64,000 nucleotides of DNA from an uncultured Lachnospiraceae bacterium. GTDB taxonomy: Bacteria; Bacillota; Clostridia; Lachnospirales; Lachnospiraceae. Each line of letters begins with the position of its first letter. Within the stretch, counting starts at the first letter, position 1. The stretch is taken from assembly GCA_910579685.1 (NCBI GenBank), contig CAJTVN010000002.1, positions 97,074 through 161,073 of the forward strand, given 5' to 3'. Both the position numbers and the translations under genes were made by a program. The notes beneath the pieces were generated by a model, which saw only the letters and a list, made by a program, of their open reading frames with translations, searched no databases and had not been told where the DNA came from. Positions 17,351 through 26,583 of this stretch are shown piece by piece.

Positions 17351-18470
17351 AGAATTCCTTTACTTTGTCAGCGATATAATCCACTTCCTCCTCCTTGAGC
17401 TGGTAAAACATGGGAAGGCGCAGCAGTCGCTCGCTCTCCCTTGTGGTATATTTATCCTCCCCGTTAAACCGCCCGAACTTAAGGCCCGCAGGAGCGGAAT
17501 GGAGGGGAACATAGTGAAACACCGCAAGGATCTCCTTTTGCTTCATAAAATCAATCAGGGCGCTCCTCTCCTCCATATCCCTGGTCTTGATGTAAAACAT
17601 ATGTCCGTTGTGGACACAGCCGTCGGGTATATGGGGCAGCTCTATTTTGCCGGCCTCCATCAGGGGAAAGAGGAGACGGTAATACTGATCCCACCGGGCA
17701 AGCCTGGCACGGTTAATCTCATCCGCAGCCTCAAACTGGGCGTAAAGGTAGGCCGCATTCAGCTCGCTTGGAAGATAGGATGAGCCGAAATCCTGCCAGC
17801 GGTACTTATCGACCTGTCCCCGGAAATATTTGCTCCGGTCCGTACCCTTTTCCCTCAGGATCTCCGCCTTCTCGATATATTTTTCGTCCCGTATCAGAAG
17901 AGCGCCGCCCTCTCCCATACTGTAATTCTTTGTCTCGTGAAAGCTCAGCGCCCCAAACTCTCCGAAGGTTCCGAGGGCTTTTCCCTTATACGTGCTCATG
18001 ATCCCCTGTGCCGCATCCTCCACCACGAACAGCCCGTAGCGGTGCGCAATCTCCATGATCTTGTCCATCTCACAGCCGACCCCGGCATAATGCACCACGG
18101 CGATGGCCTTTGTCTTCTCCGTGACGGCCGCCTCGATCAGATTCTCGTCAATGTTCATGGTATCCGGCCGGATATCCACAAACACCGCTTTGGCTCCCCT
18201 CAGCACAAAGCCGTTGGCCGTGGAGACAAAGGTATAGGAGGGCATGATAACCTCGTCCCCCTCCTTTATATCGCACAGCAGGGCCGCCATGTCCAGGGCA
18301 TGGGTGCAGGAAGTGGTGAGCAGGCACTTGGCCGTCCCTGTGTTCTTCTCCAGAAAAGCGCTGCACTTTGCGGTAAACTCCCCGTCCCCGCAGATGTGCA
18401 TGCTCTCCACCGCCTTTCTGACATTTTCCATTTCTCTTCCCGTACAGGGAGGTATATTAAACCGAATCAT
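17340..18470 (-). CDS. wecE: dTDP-4-amino-4,6-dideoxygalactose transaminase (WecE/RffA family)
   Basis: A 376-residue PLP sugar aminotransferase close in length to E. coli WecE. It starts MIRFNIPPCTGREMENV, has VVEDAAQGIMSTYKGKALGT with the PLP-ring Asp, and LSFHETKNYSMGEGGAL with the Schiff-base lysine in HETKN, the specific WecE signature. The reaction makes dTDP-Fuc4N from dTDP-4-keto-6-deoxyglucose. The ATG at 18470 follows GAGGAAAAAT; upstream in-frame codons lack a ribosome site. The dTDP-glucose pathway genes (rmlA/rmlB type) are not in the window. The nearby GNAT gene may acetylate the product. Confidence 0.9.
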   Translation of the reverse strand: MIRFNIPPCTGREMENVRKAVESMHICGDGEFTAKCSAFLEKNTGTAKCLLTTSCTHALDMAALLCDIKEGDEVIMPSYTFVSTANGFVLRGAKAVFVDIRPDTMNIDENLIEAAVTEKTKAIAVVHYAGVGCEMDKIMEIAHRYGLFVVEDAAQGIMSTYKGKALGTFGEFGALSFHETKNYSMGEGGALLIRDEKYIEKAEILREKGTDRSKYFRGQVDKYRWQDFGSSYLPSELNAAYLYAQFEAADEINRARLARWDQYYRLLFPLMEAGKIELPHIPDGCVHNGHMFYIKTRDMEERSALIDFMKQKEILAVFHYVPLHSAPAGLKFGRFNGEDKYTTRESERLLRLPMFYQLKEEEVDYIADKVKEFYGR

Positions 18471-18529
18471 ATTTTTCCTCTTTTCCAGGCATCCGTAAGT
18501 TCCCGGCGCACTTTTCGCCGCCTTTACGG

Positions 18530-20332
18530 TCATTCATAAACCGCATAGGCTTCGTTCACAAATGCCTGCTCATAATGATTGTTATCCATAAATTCCAAGA
18601 TCGCACCCAGCTTCTCATCCCCGCCGCAGGCCGCCTCGTCAACGCCAAACCATTCCATGGCCCTCTCATTGCCCTCATGGTACGCCGCAAGATAGGGGGT
18701 GATGATCACCAGAGGCCTGTCTGCCCCCTCCGGCTCCATATCCTCCCCGAGATCCGACAGCTCCTCCCTGAGAAGCGAGAGACTGTTGGTATCCAGATCC
18801 GGCCAGGAAGTAAAGATGGCCGGCGGCCTGTCGAGATAGTAGGAAAGCCCCGGGATATCCCCGTAGAGGATCAGTTTTTTCCCCTGATAGCCCTCCTGGT
18901 TTTCCGCCATGAAATTGCTCAGCTCATCCATGGTCTCCGCATTCAGCGCAGTGGTATACATCCCGAAAAGCACCCGGTTATTGAGAATTCTCACATTCCT
19001 CGTTTCGCCGCTTTCCCCGTCCTTAAACACATAACCCGCGCCAAGGCCCAGGCTCTGAAGCAGAAAGGCAAGCGCCATGGCCGCCGCCATGGCCTTTGCC
19101 GGGAAAAAGGGGATGCGGCCGGTGCTGTCCACACAGGTTCTTCCCCATCTGACAAAGCGGTAAATCATCCAGAAGGTCACCGGAGCGATAAAAAACAGAT
19201 TGTTGAGAATCGGCCACACATAATTATTGCTTCCAAGCGGTGTGACCAGAATGATCACGAGGCTGATGCAGCCGATCAGCTTCCACTCGTCGTCCAGCAT
19301 CCTTGTGGCAATCATCCAGACGCAGACTCCCAGGGAAAGGATCAGAAAGATCACGCCCCACTGGAGCCCCGATTCCTTCTGGTAATATCTGAAATTGTAC
19401 ATGCCCCATTTTCCAAGAACCACGAACAGAAATACAATGCATGCGCAGTAAACCACTTTTCTGACAAGGGGGAACTTTTCCCTGCGGATCATGAAAAACG
19501 GGATGCCGGGCAGGATGCACAAAAGCATGTAAAGCATCCACTCAAACCCCCTTCCGTAAGCGGACAGAATGGAACCCAGCATTTCTCCCAGGGTATAGTC
19601 CGACGCTCCCGCAGACATGCCGAACAGCCCGTCAATCAGCTCCTCGTAAGCTCCCAGGCCGTAGCGGGCGGTAATTACGAGAAACATAGCCGCCTGGGCT
19701 GCCAGAAAGCCTCCCGCGCACAGCGCCGTCTCCCTTGCCAGTCTTTCAAAGGATTTGCGCTTTCTGCTTCCGTAATACCAAACCGCCACAATCAGCGACG
19801 CCTCCAGCACATTGGGAAACCGCACCGAGACATTCAGCCCAAGGCAGATTCCGGCCAGGAACAGGCATGCGGGGCGGCTGCCCGCAAGCCCCCGAAAGAG
19901 CAGAACCGCACCCACAAGAAAAAACAGGTAGGTCATGTAATTGTAGAGGATCCCCGTGGGACACCAGCAAAAACCGATAGCCGCCATCTCCCCCGCAAAG
20001 GCCAGGAAGGAAGGCATCTTGGTCTTAAAAAAGCGGTAGGAAAAAAGAGCCATCCCGCTGACAAGCAGGGAAGTGTAGAATTTCATCCCAAGCAAAGTCC
20101 CGCCCATGGGAAGCTTTGTCAAAAAATGCCCCGCCACATTGGACAGGAAGGTGGCGAGCATCCACACGCCCTGGCTGCTTTCAAAAAAGCGGTAATTTCC
20201 AAGGCTGTAAGGCGTATCCGTCAGATCCACTCCCTGATTGATCTTAAGGAGGGGAAAAAGCAGGAGAATTACCGGAAACAAAAGTTCCGCCGCCCTGTGA
20301 AACCAGATTTCCAATTCTCTTTTTTTACTCAT
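18530..20332 (-). CDS. GT-C-like multi-spanning membrane protein, function unknown
   Basis: A 600-residue protein with about twelve hydrophobic segments and a soluble C-terminal ~130 residues. The first loop contains GVDLTDTPYSLGNYRFF, with acidic residues placed as in GT-C glycosyltransferases. It has no other motif I can name. Its ATG overlaps the end of the acyltransferase gene (ATGA, 4 bp), so it is co-translated. A role in glycan assembly outside the membrane is inferred from position and topology. Confidence 0.6.
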   Translation of the reverse strand: MSKKRELEIWFHRAAELLFPVILLLFPLLKINQGVDLTDTPYSLGNYRFFESSQGVWMLATFLSNVAGHFLTKLPMGGTLLGMKFYTSLLVSGMALFSYRFFKTKMPSFLAFAGEMAAIGFCWCPTGILYNYMTYLFFLVGAVLLFRGLAGSRPACLFLAGICLGLNVSVRFPNVLEASLIVAVWYYGSRKRKSFERLARETALCAGGFLAAQAAMFLVITARYGLGAYEELIDGLFGMSAGASDYTLGEMLGSILSAYGRGFEWMLYMLLCILPGIPFFMIRREKFPLVRKVVYCACIVFLFVVLGKWGMYNFRYYQKESGLQWGVIFLILSLGVCVWMIATRMLDDEWKLIGCISLVIILVTPLGSNNYVWPILNNLFFIAPVTFWMIYRFVRWGRTCVDSTGRIPFFPAKAMAAAMALAFLLQSLGLGAGYVFKDGESGETRNVRILNNRVLFGMYTTALNAETMDELSNFMAENQEGYQGKKLILYGDIPGLSYYLDRPPAIFTSWPDLDTNSLSLLREELSDLGEDMEPEGADRPLVIITPYLAAYHEGNERAMEWFGVDEAACGGDEKLGAILEFMDNNHYEQAFVNEAYAVYE

Positions 20333-21471
20333 TTCGTCACCCCCGCTGCCTTTTTTCTCTTCTTAAGCACAAGGCGGTATACGGCCTTCATCCTTCCAAA
20401 CAGAATGTCCCGGATCCACTCCAAAAACAATCCCGCCGCATACAAAACCACAAGGCAGAAGACCAGCTCCGCAAGAAACAGGAAAACATCGTCCTTCCCG
20501 GCGGGATTTATGATCTTTTTCAGGAAGGGATACCACAGATGGCGCAGATCCGGATGCTCGTGGAACAGGTAAATGCCAAAGCTGTAGCTGCCGATTTTAC
20601 GAATAATGTCCGCCTTCCACCCTTCCTTAATCTTTATTCTCATAAACCCGTAGAACAGTCCCGCTGCCCCGAGAAGGCAGAAAACAAAATTATAGTGAAA
20701 CGGCACCGTGTAATAGTAGGCCGCCTGTGGGAAGTAGGGAAGGAGGCGCCACAGCGCCATTGTCACGCCAAACACCGCAAGGCAGCTTCCCGTATAGAGC
20801 GCAAAGCCATGCCTCCTTAGCTTTTCCGAACCATAGAGCCGCAGGTAGGCGGCCGTCAGATAGACACAGACAAACCACGAAAGGTCATAGCCGTAGCGGT
20901 CCGTGGCAAGCGGTACGGGACAGATACTCTTGATCCCGCAGAAGATCAGAAGCAGGAAAAAGAGAATTTTCTGAAACTGCGCTTTCGTGAGCCTTTCGGC
21001 CGCCCCGTTCAGTATGGGCTGCAGAAGCATCAGACCAAAGAAAGAGGTTGCAAACCAGTAGCTCTCCGTCTCAATGGGAAGCAAATACTGAACCAGCCCG
21101 TAGATTCCCATTTCACCATAGAGAGTTGGATAGCCAAAAAACAGAAGGACAGGGGGGATCAGGAGGGAATAGAACCACAGCCGCGCCAGGAAAATAACCT
21201 CTCTGGAAATGCGGAATTCCTTTTTTTCTCCCAGATAGCCGCTGATGAACACATAGGCGTTGACCGCCATGATACAAAACGCCTCCAGGAAGGTTCCTAT
21301 AAGCTGTTTGGTTGACGCCGCAGGAAATACGCCTGCCGTCACATCTCCCGAAAGAAACGGCTGCTCCGGAAGAAGACCGCCGGATTCCCGCAGGAAATGC
21401 ATCACAACCACCATCATCATGGCAAGAGCCCTCAACAATTCAATATTCGCAAGCCTCTTTTTCCTTCCCAC
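20329..21471 (-). CDS. Membrane acyltransferase, family 3 (OafA-like)
   Basis: A 380-residue protein with about ten membrane helices. NIELLRALAMMMVVVMHF contains the conserved Arg and His of acyltransferase-3 enzymes, which move acetyl or other acyl groups onto exported glycans. FGIYLFHEHPDLRHLWYPF near the C-terminus is a second family block. The start is a GTG at 21471, chosen because AAGGAGCAGGCT precedes it and earlier codons lie inside pglK. It would O-acylate the surface glycan. Confidence 0.88.
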   Translation of the reverse strand: MGRKKRLANIELLRALAMMMVVVMHFLRESGGLLPEQPFLSGDVTAGVFPAASTKQLIGTFLEAFCIMAVNAYVFISGYLGEKKEFRISREVIFLARLWFYSLLIPPVLLFFGYPTLYGEMGIYGLVQYLLPIETESYWFATSFFGLMLLQPILNGAAERLTKAQFQKILFFLLLIFCGIKSICPVPLATDRYGYDLSWFVCVYLTAAYLRLYGSEKLRRHGFALYTGSCLAVFGVTMALWRLLPYFPQAAYYYTVPFHYNFVFCLLGAAGLFYGFMRIKIKEGWKADIIRKIGSYSFGIYLFHEHPDLRHLWYPFLKKIINPAGKDDVFLFLAELVFCLVVLYAAGLFLEWIRDILFGRMKAVYRLVLKKRKKAAGVTK

Positions 21472-21485
21472 AGCCTGCTCCTTTC

Positions 21486-23243
21486 TCAGCGCTCCCTCTT
21501 TGCCGCGCCGTTCTCCACCCGGTAAACCATATCGCATTTCTCAATTGTCTGCAGCCGGTGGGCGATTATGATCAGGGTCTTTCTTCCGTGCAGGCGGTTA
21601 ATGGAATCCATGATAGCCGCCTCCGTCTCATTGTCAAGAGCCGACGTGGCCTCGTCCAGTACCAGCACCTCCGGATCCTCGAACAGCGCCCTGGCAATCC
21701 CGATACGCTGCCTCTGCCCTCCGGAGATGCGAATTCCCCGCTCTCCGATTCCCGTATCCAGCCCCTGCGGGAGTCCGCGCACGAACTCGTCCAGCTGGGC
21801 TTCCCGAAGAGCCCTCCACACCTTCTCGTCGTCAATGTCCTCATCCGCACAGCCGAAAGCGACATTTTTGCGGATGGTGGAGTCGATCATAAAGATTGTC
21901 TGGGGGATATAGCCGATGTTCTTCAGCCAGGAGCGGTAATGCTCCCTGACCTCTTTGCCGTCCGCCAGAATCTGTCCGCTCTGCAGCTGCAAAAGCCCCA
22001 GAAGAATGTCCACCACCGTCGTCTTTCCGGCCCCGGAGGTACCCACGATCCCCACGCTCTTTCCAATGGGGATCTCCATATCCGCATGGTCAAAAATAAG
22101 AACCTCCGAATTGGGATATTTATATACAATATCCTTCAGTTCAATCTTGTCCCGGATCTCCAGCTTCTCCACCTCGTCCGTCTTCCGGTAGGTCTCCTCG
22201 TCATAATTGATGCTTTCATCCTGGATCTCCTCCTGCAGATTGTCCGAGACTCCCATGAAAAAGGGCTCAAAATAGGCGATGGACGTCAGATGGTTGTTGA
22301 TCCGGTTTGCACAGGGGATCAGCCGCATGGCGGCGACCGCCAGGATACCCAGCTGCGGCATGATATTGGCAATCTCCCCGCCCTTCAGCATGCTGACCAT
22401 CACATACAGGATCATTCCCGCAATCGCCACCGTCTCGATCAGAAGCCTCGGCGTCGCATTGTAGAGATTGTAGCGCTGAACCGCACTCACGTATCCGGCT
22501 CCGCATTTGGCATATTCGTTGATAAAATAGCTCTCCTTGTCTGCGATCTTGATCTCCTTGATCCCCATCACCGACTGGTCGATCCATTTGTACAGCCCGC
22601 TGTAGTACTCCTGGTTCTCCTCCCCGGCCCGGCGCATAATGGGTTTTAGCACGCACTTGATGATCAGAAGGGCCGCAATCAGAAGGAGAGCCACCGTAAT
22701 GCTCATCCACACGTCCGTCACAAGGCTCACCACCACCAGACAGACAAAAACAATGGACTCACTCACAAGCTGCAACAGGGAAAGAATCAGCCCGTACATG
22801 TTGTTGACGTCCGATGTAATGCTTCTCTGAATCACGGAGGTGTCCGCATTCAGGTAGTATTCATAGGGCCTTTGCATAAAATTGATCATCATTCTTCTCG
22901 AAGTGGCAAACTGGTTGGTATAGACAAATTTCAGCTGCACCTTCTGCTGAAAGAACAGAAACATATTTTTCAGGGCAAAAACCACGATAAGCCCGGACAT
23001 CACAAGAACCATGAGGCTTCTGGTGTCCTCATGGTCAATGCGAAAGAGATCGCAGACGATCTGAAGGGTACGGCTGTCCTGAACCGCATTCTCCGTCATC
23101 ACCACCTTCAGCACCGGATAGATCATGGAAACGCCCAGCGTCTCCAGCACGGCCCCGATCAGCATGAGAAAGACAAGCAGAGCCATCTTTCTTTTCTGTC
23201 TCTCGTCCAGCAGGACGATCAGTTTCCTGTATATCTTCTTCAT
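21486..23243 (-). CDS. pglK: Lipid-linked oligosaccharide flippase, ABC type (PglK-like)
   Basis: A 585-residue half-size ABC exporter with an N-terminal six-helix domain and a C-terminal ATPase. LLDERQKRKMALLVFLML and LETLGVSMIYPVLKVV at the N-terminus are characteristic of PglK. Walker A is GTSGAGKTT, the signature is ISGGQRQRIGIARAL and Walker B is VLVLDEATSAL. PglK flips undecaprenyl-diphosphate oligosaccharides to the outer face. It heads the unit behind the promoter at 23283-23311. With the PglC-, PglE-, PglF- and PglA-like genes it makes a Pgl-like pathway the best description of the locus. A lipid A or drug exporter is a less likely alternative. Confidence 0.9.
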   Translation of the reverse strand: MKKIYRKLIVLLDERQKRKMALLVFLMLIGAVLETLGVSMIYPVLKVVMTENAVQDSRTLQIVCDLFRIDHEDTRSLMVLVMSGLIVVFALKNMFLFFQQKVQLKFVYTNQFATSRRMMINFMQRPYEYYLNADTSVIQRSITSDVNNMYGLILSLLQLVSESIVFVCLVVVSLVTDVWMSITVALLLIAALLIIKCVLKPIMRRAGEENQEYYSGLYKWIDQSVMGIKEIKIADKESYFINEYAKCGAGYVSAVQRYNLYNATPRLLIETVAIAGMILYVMVSMLKGGEIANIMPQLGILAVAAMRLIPCANRINNHLTSIAYFEPFFMGVSDNLQEEIQDESINYDEETYRKTDEVEKLEIRDKIELKDIVYKYPNSEVLIFDHADMEIPIGKSVGIVGTSGAGKTTVVDILLGLLQLQSGQILADGKEVREHYRSWLKNIGYIPQTIFMIDSTIRKNVAFGCADEDIDDEKVWRALREAQLDEFVRGLPQGLDTGIGERGIRISGGQRQRIGIARALFEDPEVLVLDEATSALDNETEAAIMDSINRLHGRKTLIIIAHRLQTIEKCDMVYRVENGAAKRER

Positions 23244-23282
23244 CTATGATTTCACCCTTATCCAACACTTTCACAGTTACTA

Positions 23283-23311
23283 AGTATAGCAAATTTTCCC
23301 TTTTCGGGCAA
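23283..23311 (-). promoter_or_regulatory. Sigma-A promoter of the pglK unit (extended -10)
   Basis: Minus strand TTGCCC (23306-23311) and TATACT (23283-23288) with a 17-bp spacer that ends in TGC, giving an extended -10. Transcription would start about 35 bp before the pglK ATG. The -35 lies only 23 bp from the cotH stop, so it separates the two units. Confidence 0.8.
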
Positions 23312-23333
23312 GGATATCCACGAAAATGCATTT

Positions 23334-25370
23334 TTATGGCTGTTCGTCCTCCGGAAATTCCTTCCAGACCGCATAGAAGCTCATATCCTCGTAGACAGGC
23401 TTGTACTCGTCATAGGGCACGTCATGCTTTTCGGAAAACCAACCGGCAAAAAGGGAATTATGCCTTACCGGAACCGGATCTCTGCCGGCCGTCTGTCCGT
23501 CCTCCACATAGATTTTCTTCCACGGCTCTCCATCCACCATGAAAGTAACCGTATGATACCGCATCCCGGAAAGCCACACCTCGTCCAGAAATTTCTTGCG
23601 CGCTTCTATGTAAGACACAAGAGCTCTCACATTATTTTCATAACTTTCGTAATACTGATAGCGGTTTTCCAGCGCCTCCCACCGTATGCTGTCAAGCCGC
23701 ACCGCCTGCCGGGTCTCCTGCGAAAGCGCAGAAATGCCCTCCTCCAGGAGCCATTCCAGATAGGGCGCCGCCTTCTGCTCATACATCTTAAGCGCCTGCT
23801 CCTCAAAATCCTCCTGCTCACAGAGCATGGCAAACAGCCTGGTTCCCAGCACATGGTCATCCAGCCTGGTTATTCCCATGGGATCCCCTGCCATGCCGTC
23901 CAGGCTGCAATTTCCGAAGATCACGTCATAATCCCATACGGGTCCTGCATAAATCCTGTCGCTCACCGCATCCGAAGGCTTATAGAAAAAACTGCTTGTG
24001 ACACCGCCGTCATAATTTTTGGTGATTTCCTCCACCAGATATTTCTGTACAAAGGATTCCATGTCAATCAATTCGGAATAGTGTTTTCCACTGCCGGGAT
24101 CTCTTCCGTCCTCCTGTCCCAGGGCGTCCTCAAGCGCCTGCATCCGGTCCGCAATGTAATTTACCTGCTCCTCGGTGGCATATTTGGGGCTTTGAAGGGC
24201 ATAGGCGTCTCCACATGACGTGACAAAGCCGCTGACCTCCTCCTCATAGCGGAAGGACAGCTCTCTCTCTATCAGATACCCTCCAGTGATGTCCTCCCCC
24301 TCCACCTGTAAGGCCGTCCATTTGCGGCTTCCATCCTGTGAAGTGATCACCTCCAGCTCTTCCAGCTGGGAATCCGTATAGGCGGCCAGAGCATTTTCTT
24401 CCATGTCCCTGATCTCCAGGCGTCCCTCTCCGATCTCCACCTTTTCACAAAGATAATAGACCCCACAGTAACAATCGTTGCAATACAGATCCACCGGCCT
24501 TCCTTCCGGCACAAAGGACATGTCAAGCGCCCCGGCAAGCCCCGCCGCAATCCGATTGCGCAGCTTGGTCTCATCATAGCCCTCCGCCAGAAGAATCCAG
24601 TTTTTGTTTTCTCCAAACCCAAAAAAATCCGCCCCCTGTGCCAGCTTGAGCTGATACGGCTTTTTGGCCAGTCCCCAGGTGGAGTTTCCTCTGCCCTGAA
24701 TGCTCTTTGCCCTTCCCTGATACAGCAATTCCCCCTCTTCTCCCCAGAGCGTCACTTCTCCCTTTTCCTCATTTCCCTTCTCCGCATGGATCCATTCCAT
24801 GGATTCCGATTCCGTAGAGAGGGAAAGAACCGGTATTGCGGAAGAATGTATGAAAATCAGAGGCGAGCGCACGCACTCTTCCCCCTCCCCGTCATACAGG
24901 ACAAATTCATAGACCGTCTCCCATACGATATCGCAGAGCGTATCCCCGGCCCGGAAGCTCTCCTTTCCTATAGAAAAGAATCCGCCGTCCTTGATCTCCT
25001 CCACCAGAAGCTCTCCGTCCCTGGCAAACCCGGGGAGAAAAACATAGCCTGTTCCCTTCCCGTCAAACCACAGGGATGTCCGAAACTCACTCTCTGCGCT
25101 TTTCAGGGCAAAAAGCACGGGGGAGAACTCCCGGCTTCCTTTCCCCGCACTTTCTGCCGGGACTTTTCCGGATGCGGTCTGCGGCATACGCTCCGCAGGC
25201 TCCCGAGGCTCATCCTTCACATCCCCGAAGGAGGCCCCGGATCCGATGGAGACCGTCTTTCCGCAGTTTTCTTTTATAATTTCATGAAAAGGCATATAAC
25301 AGAACAGCCCGGTTGTCAGCACGGTTCCCGTTATGGCCAGTATCGTCATCCATTTTCTGATTCGTTCCAT
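23334..25370 (-). CDS. CotH-family protein kinase with InlB-type C-terminal repeat, membrane-anchored
   Basis: A 678-residue exported protein. A hydrophobic helix at residues ~8-27 is a signal anchor. The central CotH domain has GRGNSTWGLAKKPYQLKL, NWILLAEGYDETKLRNRIA, CGVYYLCEKVEIG and PVWDYDVIFGNC, with the conserved ATP- and metal-binding acidic residues. The C-terminal ~70 residues (HTVTFMVDG to FYAVW) form one InlB B-type repeat. CotH kinases phosphorylate secreted or spore-coat proteins. The ATG at 25370 follows AAAGGATATT, 17 bp after the GT52-like gene. Why a CotH kinase is paired with a sialyltransferase-like gene is not known. Confidence 0.85.
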   Translation of the reverse strand: MERIRKWMTILAITGTVLTTGLFCYMPFHEIIKENCGKTVSIGSGASFGDVKDEPREPAERMPQTASGKVPAESAGKGSREFSPVLFALKSAESEFRTSLWFDGKGTGYVFLPGFARDGELLVEEIKDGGFFSIGKESFRAGDTLCDIVWETVYEFVLYDGEGEECVRSPLIFIHSSAIPVLSLSTESESMEWIHAEKGNEEKGEVTLWGEEGELLYQGRAKSIQGRGNSTWGLAKKPYQLKLAQGADFFGFGENKNWILLAEGYDETKLRNRIAAGLAGALDMSFVPEGRPVDLYCNDCYCGVYYLCEKVEIGEGRLEIRDMEENALAAYTDSQLEELEVITSQDGSRKWTALQVEGEDITGGYLIERELSFRYEEEVSGFVTSCGDAYALQSPKYATEEQVNYIADRMQALEDALGQEDGRDPGSGKHYSELIDMESFVQKYLVEEITKNYDGGVTSSFFYKPSDAVSDRIYAGPVWDYDVIFGNCSLDGMAGDPMGITRLDDHVLGTRLFAMLCEQEDFEEQALKMYEQKAAPYLEWLLEEGISALSQETRQAVRLDSIRWEALENRYQYYESYENNVRALVSYIEARKKFLDEVWLSGMRYHTVTFMVDGEPWKKIYVEDGQTAGRDPVPVRHNSLFAGWFSEKHDVPYDEYKPVYEDMSFYAVWKEFPEDEQP

Positions 25371-25387
25371 AATATCCTTTGCCACCG

Positions 25388-26470
25388 TTAATAAATCTGC
25401 TCGTTCTGCCTATGTATCTTTGGTTCTTCGTACCGGTCCATGAAATCCTCCCCCAGAAACACCTTCTCCTTTGCGAAACGGATGGCGTCCGGCACGGTAA
25501 ACACAGAAACCACGCAGTCAAAGGAAAGTCCCTCCACCAGATTCAGGATTTCCATGGGGAACCCCTTATCCAGCACGATATGCTCCGGAAAAAGCGCTTT
25601 GTAATCAAGCATATCCCTGGGATGGGGTTTCAATATCACCCTAGCCTTCTTTTTCTGCACCCATTGATACCGCTCAATAATATCCCTGAAAATCCGCTCT
25701 CTCGTCCCCAGATCGCACAGGGGCTCGGTCAGAACCAGCACCCGGCAGGAGGGCCCGCTCCTGTCCGAAAGCACCCCCTCCAATTCTTCCCGGTTTTCTA
25801 TGAAAATAGACACGAGAATCCTCTTTCCCTCCCCGTCAAGCCCTTCGGTCAGTTCCTTCCTCGGCTTCTCAATATACTTGGGGCAGGGATAAGACAATAC
25901 GGAAATGTCGTTCACTTCCATATCCAGACAGTATTTGGAATACCCGTTCTGTATGAAAATCAGGTTTCGGGCGGCCATCCACGCCTTGAGGCCGAAATGC
26001 CCCCGGTTGTCATAACGGGCCGTATCGTAGTAGCGGATACAGTCAAGACCGTCCTCCAGCGCATGATAATGGATCTTATGGGTAGACAAATAATAGCCGA
26101 TGGGATCGGAATCGCAAAATACATAGATATCCGCATACGCTCCGAGATCCACCGGAATATAGGGCTCCAGAAGCTTTCCAAAACGTCTGGTAAAGCGGAT
26201 TCTCTGAATCATGTTTGTGAACAGATTCCCCGTATCCTTCTTAAGCGGTGCAAGCTCCGGAAAAAACGTCTCCTCCTTCTCGTCAAAGGAAACGACCCTG
26301 CGAAACAGGCCGGAGCGCTCCGCCCTCTCCTTCAGGTTCCCAAAATCATTGGACATGCTGCTGAGCATCAAATCGGCCTCTCCCCACTGCGCCCTGTGAC
26401 GGTTCAGCTCCTTCAGGCAGGCAATGTAGGCGTGGTAAAACGTGTGGCAGATGTAAATTCGTGATCCCAT
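25388..26470 (-). CDS. Sialyltransferase-like glycosyltransferase (GT52/polysialyltransferase group)
   Basis: A 360-residue GT-B protein. The N-terminus GSRIYICHTFYHAYIACL resembles GT52-like bacterial sialyltransferases, and VILKPHPRD is the HP motif that binds CMP donors, followed by SFDCVVSVFTVPDAIRF, an S-motif-like serine region. It should use a CMP-nonulosonate donor, and the divergent operon starting 114 bp away makes exactly that kind of donor. The ATG at 26470 follows AAAGGTG. It is the first gene of a unit with the CotH kinase. A TagF-like glycerophosphotransferase is a weaker alternative. Confidence 0.75.
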   Translation of the reverse strand: MGSRIYICHTFYHAYIACLKELNRHRAQWGEADLMLSSMSNDFGNLKERAERSGLFRRVVSFDEKEETFFPELAPLKKDTGNLFTNMIQRIRFTRRFGKLLEPYIPVDLGAYADIYVFCDSDPIGYYLSTHKIHYHALEDGLDCIRYYDTARYDNRGHFGLKAWMAARNLIFIQNGYSKYCLDMEVNDISVLSYPCPKYIEKPRKELTEGLDGEGKRILVSIFIENREELEGVLSDRSGPSCRVLVLTEPLCDLGTRERIFRDIIERYQWVQKKKARVILKPHPRDMLDYKALFPEHIVLDKGFPMEILNLVEGLSFDCVVSVFTVPDAIRFAKEKVFLGEDFMDRYEEPKIHRQNEQIY

Positions 26471-26499
26471 GTTTTCACCTTTCTTTTTCTTTCCTGAAC

Positions 26500-26529
26500 A
26501 TCTTATCACAGTTTTTTATTTCCTTGCAA
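26500..26529 (-). promoter_or_regulatory. Promoter of the GT52-like/cotH unit
   Basis: Minus strand TTGCAA (26524-26529), 18-bp spacer ending TGA, TAAGAT (26500-26505); the TGA makes an extended -10. It lies 30 bp before the ATG at 26470. Confidence 0.65.
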
Positions 26530-26541
26530 CGGGATATAGTG

Positions 26542-26547
26542 TATAAT
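26542..26547 (+). promoter_or_regulatory. Likely -10 element of the pse operon
   Basis: A perfect TATAAT 36 bp before the pseF ATG. No good -35 is visible at 16-18 bp upstream, so the promoter may need an activator. It lies back to back with the GT52-like promoter, so one regulator could control both directions. Confidence 0.5.
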
Positions 26548-26583
26548 CACAGGTGTTAATAAATTTTTAAGGTGGTTATTCCC

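Noticed and set aside
18575..20572. Very long open frame on the plus strand opposite the GT-C-like and acyltransferase genes
   Set aside because: The translation is rich in Arg, His, Pro and Gln with no domain, has no ribosome site, and lies antisense to two membrane-protein genes with clear hydrophobic profiles. It is a composition effect of GC-rich codons.
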